Shown here piece by piece: positions 59,281 through 64,000 of a stretch of 64,000 bases of DNA. Within the stretch, counting starts at the first letter, position 1. Every line of letters begins with the position of its first letter. Both the position numbers and the translations under genes were made by a program. Origin of the DNA: Spongiimicrobium salis (lineage in GTDB: Bacteria; Bacteroidota; Bacteroidia; Flavobacteriales; Flavobacteriaceae); contig NZ_JBHEQA010000005.1 of NCBI RefSeq assembly GCF_043678055.1, forward strand, positions 1-64,000, given 5' to 3'. The notes below the pieces were generated by a model. That model did not search any database. It was not told the DNA's origin and saw nothing but the letters and a program-made list of their open reading frames with translations.

Positions 59281-59982
59281 TTAATCTTGTAGTGCAAATA
59301 CTTTTTTGAGGACAGCAGTGGTTCGAGAAGATACTTTTGTCCTGATTTCTTTTTCTTCTACAGCAATCATAGTGAACACGCCTTTCAATGCTTCTTGAGT
59401 GACATAGTCTGTTAAATCCGGATTCACATTTTTGGTCAATGGAATAGCATTGTATTTATTGATGAGGTTGTTCCATATTTTATCTGCACCTACCTTTTTA
59501 AAGGAATTATTGATGACAGGATTGAATTTTGCGTACAATTGCTTGTCCGTTTTGGCCGTGAGATATTGCGTAGCAGCATCGTCATTTCCCAAAAGTATTT
59601 TTTTGGCATCGTCAAAAGTAATCTCCTTTACGGCATTCACAAAAATGGGAGTGGCCTCACTAACGGCATCTTCGGCAGCTCGGTTCAAAATTTTCAAGCC
59701 TTCGTCGGCTAAGTTGCCAAGCCCAATATCACGTAAGGTTTTGTCTACCTTCTGAAGTTCTTGGGGAAGCAATATCTTGGTCAATTCATTCTTGAAAAAG
59801 CCATCTTTCTGTGTAAGGGTACTTACCTGTTTATCTATTCCTTTATTCAAGGCTTCTCGTAGTCCCTGGGCTATTTCGGTATTTCCTACGGGAACTCCCT
59901 GGGGAAGTTGATTCACAACTTGCTGCAATCCATCGCAGGCAAAACATTGAAAAATAACCAGTAAAACTAAAATTCTTTTCAT
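59281..59982 (-). CDS. DUF4197 domain lipoprotein-like protein
   Basis: A 233-residue protein with a lipoprotein-type signal (LLVIFQCFACDGLQ). The mature part is helical and starts with the DUF4197 signature: GLREALNKGIDKQVSTLTQKDGFFKNELTKILLPQELQKVDKTLRDIGLGNLADE. Further family blocks are RAAEDAVSEATPIFVNAVKEITFDDAKKILLGNDDAATQYL and NPDLTDYVTQEALKGVFTMIAVEEKEIR. Function is unknown. It is likely tethered to a membrane in the periplasm. Confidence 0.9.
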   Translation of the reverse strand: MKRILVLLVIFQCFACDGLQQVVNQLPQGVPVGNTEIAQGLREALNKGIDKQVSTLTQKDGFFKNELTKILLPQELQKVDKTLRDIGLGNLADEGLKILNRAAEDAVSEATPIFVNAVKEITFDDAKKILLGNDDAATQYLTAKTDKQLYAKFNPVINNSFKKVGADKIWNNLINKYNAIPLTKNVNPDLTDYVTQEALKGVFTMIAVEEKEIRTKVSSRTTAVLKKVFALQD

Positions 59983-60035
59983 TTTGGGGTATGTTTAAAG
60001 TTTAGGTAAAGTTACTGCTATTGTAGGGATTTGTC

Positions 60036-60887
60036 CTAAGAAAAAATAACGGTCTTATTGTTGTAGACCATTGTCTTGCGTTCCAAATGGAGTTTCACGG
60101 CCCTGGAAAGTACAATTTTTTCCAGATCGCGGCCTTTGGCAATAAGGTCTTTAATACTGTGGGAATGGGATACAGTAGTAACGTCCTGTTCAATAATGGG
60201 GCCTGCATCCAAATCTTTTGTAACGTAATGACTGGTAGCTCCAATAATTTTTACCCCCCTTTCAAAAGCAGCATGATAAGGTTTTGCTCCGGCAAAAGCA
60301 GGAAGAAAAGAATGATGGATATTTATAATGTTATTCCGGTATTGATCAATGATTTTAGAAGTAACAATTTGCATATATCTTGCGAGTACAATAAAATCTA
60401 CCTGGTATTGTTTCAAAATTTTAAGCTGTTCATCTTCGGCTTGGGCTTTTGTGTCCTTGCTCACGGGAATATGGTAAAATGGAATTTGGAATTGTGCCGC
60501 AATTCCCTTCAAATCATTATGATTACTGATAATGAAAGGGATTTCAACATGAAGTTCACCAGAATTAAACCTACTTAAAATATCATATAGGCAGTGGTTG
60601 TATTTAGAAACAAATAAACCCATCTTAGGTTTGTTTTCGTACTTGTGAATGCTCCAAGCCATTTGATAGGGCAACGCCATTCTTTGCTCAAATTCTGCCT
60701 TAAAATTTTCCAGAGAAGTTGTGGCTGTATTGAAATCACTTTCCAATCGCATAAAAAATATACCGGAAGCCTCATCAACATGTTGATCCAAATAAACAAT
60801 ATTACCACCGTAGGAGTGAATAAAACCGGTAACCGAATGAATAATACCATAAGTATCGGGACAATGTATAAGTATAATTGCTTTCAA
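60036..60887 (-). CDS. purU: Formyltetrahydrofolate deformylase
   Basis: A 283-residue cytoplasmic enzyme that hydrolyses 10-formyl-THF to formate and THF, adjusting the one-carbon pool. Residues 1-85 are an ACT domain (LIHCPDTYGIIHSVTGFIHSYGGNIVYLDQHVD), which in the family senses Met and Gly. The C-terminal formyltransferase fold has NIINIHHSFLPAFAGAKPYHAAFERGVKIIGATSHYVTKDLDAGPIIEQD, with the catalytic His and Asp. Length is normal. It is divergent from icmF with 143 bp between starts. Confidence 0.95.
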   Translation of the reverse strand: MKAIILIHCPDTYGIIHSVTGFIHSYGGNIVYLDQHVDEASGIFFMRLESDFNTATTSLENFKAEFEQRMALPYQMAWSIHKYENKPKMGLFVSKYNHCLYDILSRFNSGELHVEIPFIISNHNDLKGIAAQFQIPFYHIPVSKDTKAQAEDEQLKILKQYQVDFIVLARYMQIVTSKIIDQYRNNIINIHHSFLPAFAGAKPYHAAFERGVKIIGATSHYVTKDLDAGPIIEQDVTTVSHSHSIKDLIAKGRDLEKIVLSRAVKLHLERKTMVYNNKTVIFS

Positions 60888-61030
60888 AATGACAGGTTTA
60901 AGCCGATAAAATTAGAATATTAATGGCCAGAGGGGACTATAGTTTAATATTTTTATAAAATTCTAATTGCATCCCTTTCTTTTTTGCATTTTCCGTAAAT
61001 TGCGCCGATAAAAATGTTGTTTTTTTACAG

Positions 61031-64000
61031 ATGGAACAAACAAAACCGTATACCCCTAAAAATAAAGTAAGAATTGTAACTGCAGCGTCCCTGTTTGATG
61101 GGCATGATGCGGCCATCAATGTTATGCGCAGAATCATACAGTCTACCGGAGTTGAAGTCATTCATTTAGGACATGATCGCAGCGTAGCGGAAGTTGTGGA
61201 TTGTGCAATTCAGGAAGATGTAAATGCCATTGCAATGACTTCCTATCAAGGCGGACATAATGAATATTTTAAGTACATGTACGATCTGTTGCAGGAAAGA
61301 GGCGCTGGACATATTAAAATTTTTGGAGGCGGCGGTGGTGTAATCCTGCCAAAGGAGATAGAAGACCTGATGGATTACGGTATCACGCGGATTTACTCTC
61401 CCGATGATGGAAGAAAATTGGGCTTACAAGGCATGATCAATGATCTGGTTCAACAAAGTGATTTTCCAGTACCGGCTTTGACGCTTAAGAAGGACGAATG
61501 TTTAGGAGATGCCCTGAAACAAAAAGAGGTTAATGCCATTGCCCGATTAATTAGCCTGGCAGAAAATAGACATGATGAATTTGAAACTCATTTTTCAAAA
61601 ATCACCAAGTCTGAAGCTAAAGTACCTGTTTTGGGAATCACAGGAACTGGGGGTGCCGGTAAGTCTAGTTTGGTGGATGAATTGGTTCGAAGATATTTGA
61701 TCGATTTTCCAGAAAAAACAATAGGCTTAATTTCTGTAGATCCGTCAAAACGAAAAACGGGAGGAGCTTTGTTGGGAGATCGAATTCGAATGAACGCTAT
61801 CAATAATGATCGTGTGTATATGCGCTCCTTAGCGACGCGACAATCCAATTTGGCACTTTCCCAATATGTAGGCGAGGCCCTTGAAGTCCTTAAAGTAGCC
61901 AATTTTGATTTGATTATTTTGGAGACTTCGGGAATTGGCCAGTCCGACACGGAAATTATAGAACATAGTGACATATCCTTGTATGTGATGACTCCAGAAT
62001 TTGGTGCGGCAACGCAACTGGAGAAAATAGATATGTTGGATTTTGCAGATTTGGTGGCCATCAATAAATTCGATAAAAGAGGCGCATTGGATGGTTTACG
62101 GGATGTAAAGAAACAATATGTCCGCAATCATGGGCTTTGGGATATTGATCATGACGAACTTCCCATTTTTGGAACAATTGCGTCACAATTTAATGACCCC
62201 GGAATGAACAGATTGTATCGTTCCGTTATGGATACCTTAATTGAAAAAACAGGAGCTGATCTCCACTCCACTTTTGAAGCGACCTTAGAGAAAACCGAAA
62301 AAATATTTGTCATTCCCCCGGCCCGAACACGATACTTGTCGGAAATTGCAGAAAATAACAGGGCCTATGACGTTAAAGCAGCTTCCCAAACGGAAGTGGC
62401 CCAGCGTTTATACGGAGTATTTCAAACCATATTATCCGTAGTCAAAGTAGGGAAGGAAAGTCAAGAAGCCTTACTTTCAACCAAAGGAGTTGATAATGAA
62501 GAAATTCTGAAAATGGCGAAATCAGAAGAGGATATCCCTTTTCTAAAGCTATTGATCAACGAATTTGATCGTGTAAAAATGGACCTTGATCCTTACAATT
62601 GGGAAATTATTTTACATTGGGAAGCTAAAATTAAACGCTATAAAGACCCCGTATATACTTTTAAAGTAAGAGGAAAGGAAATTCATATTGATACACATTC
62701 CGAATCATTGTCCCATCTGCAGATTCCAAAAGTTGTACTTCCCAAGTATAATGCTTGGGGCGATGTGCTCCGTTGGAGCCTTCAAGAAAATGTTCCCGGG
62801 GAGTTTCCATATACCGCAGGTTTATATCCTTTTAAGAGAACTGGGGAAGACCCTACAAGGATGTTTGCTGGGGAAGGTGGACCAGAACGGACCAATAGGC
62901 GTTTTCACTATGTAAGTTTGGGAATGCCCGCAAAAAGACTATCCACGGCATTTGATTCTGTGACACTCTATGGGAACGATCCAGGGCATCGCCCGGATAT
63001 CTATGGGAAGATAGGAAATGCAGGGGTGTCCATATGTTGCTTGGACGATGCCAAGAAATTATATTCCGGATTTGACCTTAGTAATCCGATGACTTCAGTG
63101 AGTATGACTATCAATGGGCCTGCACCGATGCTATTAGGGTTCTTCATGAATGCCGCCATTGATCAAAATTGTGAGAAATACATTAAAGAAAATGGCCTAG
63201 AAGAAGAAGTAACTGCTAAAATTAATGCCATTTATACGAAAAGTGGGGCAGAAAGACCGCAGTACTTAGGAGAATTGCCTGAGGGCAATGACGGTTTGGG
63301 ATTAATGCTCCTTGGGGTTACTGGAGATCAAGTGTTGTCCAAGACGGTTTATGATACGATCAAACTAAAAACTCTTAACCAAGTCAGGGGAACGGTACAG
63401 GCCGATATCTTAAAAGAAGATCAAGCGCAAAATACTTGTATTTTTTCTACCGAATTTGCTTTGCGGTTAATGGGAGATGTACAGGAGTATTTTATTCAAA
63501 AAGAGGTGCGGAATTTTTATTCGGTTTCCATATCTGGATACCATATTGCAGAAGCAGGGGCCAATCCTATTACACAATTGGCCTTTACCTTATCTAACGG
63601 ATTTACCTATGTAGAGTATTATTTGAGTAGGGGAATGGATATCAATAAATTTGGCCCCAACCTTTCTTTCTTTTTCTCCAATGGAATAGATCCAGAGTAT
63701 GCTGTTATCGGAAGGGTTGCTAGAAAAATATGGTCTAAGGCATTGAAACACAAATACGGAGCAGACCCCAGAGCGCAGATGCTGAAATATCATATCCAAA
63801 CCTCTGGACGAAGTCTGCATGCCCAAGAAATAGATTTTAACGATATACGTACAACGCTACAGGCCCTGTATGCCATTTATGACAATTGTAACTCCTTGCA
63901 TACCAATGCGTATGATGAAGCGATAACGACGCCTACAGAAGAATCTGTACGAAGGGCTATGGCCATACAATTGATTATCAATAAAGAATTGGGCTTGGCC
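61031..64000 (+). CDS. icmF: IcmF: fused B12-dependent acyl-CoA mutase with G-protein chaperone (5' part)
   Basis: An open frame of 990 codons from ATG 61031 to the window end, so the last part (about 100-170 residues by family length) is missing. Order: a B12-binding domain with DGHDAA at residues 23-28; a MeaB-like GTPase with GITGTGGAGKSS near residue 203, VDPSKRKTGGALLGDRIRM and NKFDKRG; then the mutase barrel with FPYTAGLYPFKRTGEDPTRMFAGEGGPERTNRRFHY. The PFKR context, in place of the methylmalonyl-CoA mutase PYATMY-type loop, marks an isobutyryl-/isovaleryl-type mutase. It interconverts branched and linear acyl-CoA and fits branched-chain amino-acid use. Confidence 0.95.
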   Translation, partial: MEQTKPYTPKNKVRIVTAASLFDGHDAAINVMRRIIQSTGVEVIHLGHDRSVAEVVDCAIQEDVNAIAMTSYQGGHNEYFKYMYDLLQERGAGHIKIFGGGGGVILPKEIEDLMDYGITRIYSPDDGRKLGLQGMINDLVQQSDFPVPALTLKKDECLGDALKQKEVNAIARLISLAENRHDEFETHFSKITKSEAKVPVLGITGTGGAGKSSLVDELVRRYLIDFPEKTIGLISVDPSKRKTGGALLGDRIRMNAINNDRVYMRSLATRQSNLALSQYVGEALEVLKVANFDLIILETSGIGQSDTEIIEHSDISLYVMTPEFGAATQLEKIDMLDFADLVAINKFDKRGALDGLRDVKKQYVRNHGLWDIDHDELPIFGTIASQFNDPGMNRLYRSVMDTLIEKTGADLHSTFEATLEKTEKIFVIPPARTRYLSEIAENNRAYDVKAASQTEVAQRLYGVFQTILSVVKVGKESQEALLSTKGVDNEEILKMAKSEEDIPFLKLLINEFDRVKMDLDPYNWEIILHWEAKIKRYKDPVYTFKVRGKEIHIDTHSESLSHLQIPKVVLPKYNAWGDVLRWSLQENVPGEFPYTAGLYPFKRTGEDPTRMFAGEGGPERTNRRFHYVSLGMPAKRLSTAFDSVTLYGNDPGHRPDIYGKIGNAGVSICCLDDAKKLYSGFDLSNPMTSVSMTINGPAPMLLGFFMNAAIDQNCEKYIKENGLEEEVTAKINAIYTKSGAERPQYLGELPEGNDGLGLMLLGVTGDQVLSKTVYDTIKLKTLNQVRGTVQADILKEDQAQNTCIFSTEFALRLMGDVQEYFIQKEVRNFYSVSISGYHIAEAGANPITQLAFTLSNGFTYVEYYLSRGMDINKFGPNLSFFFSNGIDPEYAVIGRVARKIWSKALKHKYGADPRAQMLKYHIQTSGRSLHAQEIDFNDIRTTLQALYAIYDNCNSLHTNAYDEAITTPTEESVRRAMAIQLIINKELGLA

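Noticed and set aside
1..64000. Mobile element, prophage or genomic-island boundary
   Set aside because: No integrase, transposase, terminal inverted repeats, tRNA-flanked junction or phage genes were seen. The susCD-flanking repeats are diverged and are reported separately.

Overview
The window reads as chromosomal DNA from a member of the Bacteroidota, most likely a marine Flavobacteriaceae; the genus cannot be fixed from the sequence. The signs are a PorP/SprF protein beside a T9SS type-B sorting-domain protein, a SusC/SusD pair, IcmF, a eukaryote-like PTPS, AarF/UbiB and DUF4266/DUF3570 genes, low G+C, almost no Shine-Dalgarno sites, and many copies of the Bacteroidota -7 promoter box TAnnTTTG. 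I see no rRNA, tRNA, CRISPR array, insertion sequence, integrase or phage module.

Layout. 1-4158: the 3' end of a surface repeat protein, a calcium-binding-type secreted protein with a type-B sorting domain, and its PorP/SprF partner. 4284-17711: mainly housekeeping and envelope genes (idi, PTPS, manA, DUF4369 lipoprotein, DUF819 permease, HAD phosphatase, DUF5916 protein, S1/P1 nuclease, AlkB with an AraC regulator, DUF885 lipoprotein, MOSC). 17809-19708: two regulators (membrane AraC, Crp/Fnr). 19938-30246: an 11-gene, 10.3-kb acyl-CoA catabolic operon with two acyl-CoA dehydrogenases, three SDRs, two MDRs, an ACAD10/11-type phosphotransferase, a MaoC hydratase and a DhlA-like hydrolase. 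30344-32879: a cupin gene, then an ECF sigma locus with matching divergent ECF-type promoters. 32950-43052: htpG, a candidate small RNA, a TetR-fold/UbiB pair, KAS III, a symporter, recR and a 2-oxoacid dehydrogenase E2. 43179-52045: purM, a periplasmic redox cassette (Rieske, thioredoxin-like, ApbE, DUF4266, DUF3570), an ABC ATPase pair, prfA, pyrF and a hydrolase. 52381-58802: susD and susC with a membrane AraC regulator, flanked by diverged ~200-bp direct repeats. 59281-64000: DUF4197, purU and the start of icmF, which runs off the window.

How the genes fit together. The 10-kb operon looks like a complete middle section for an unusual acyl-CoA, plausibly one with a hydroxyl removed by phosphorylation and elimination, but no acyl-CoA ligase or thiolase is in view. 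The E2 and IcmF fit branched-chain amino-acid breakdown. The ApbE cassette looks like an extracytoplasmic electron-transfer or flavinylation system built by translationally coupled genes. The sigma locus looks like a self-activating switch that co-expresses a small membrane protein. Several starts were moved from the longest open frame because a promoter box, an overlap or family alignment supports a later start.
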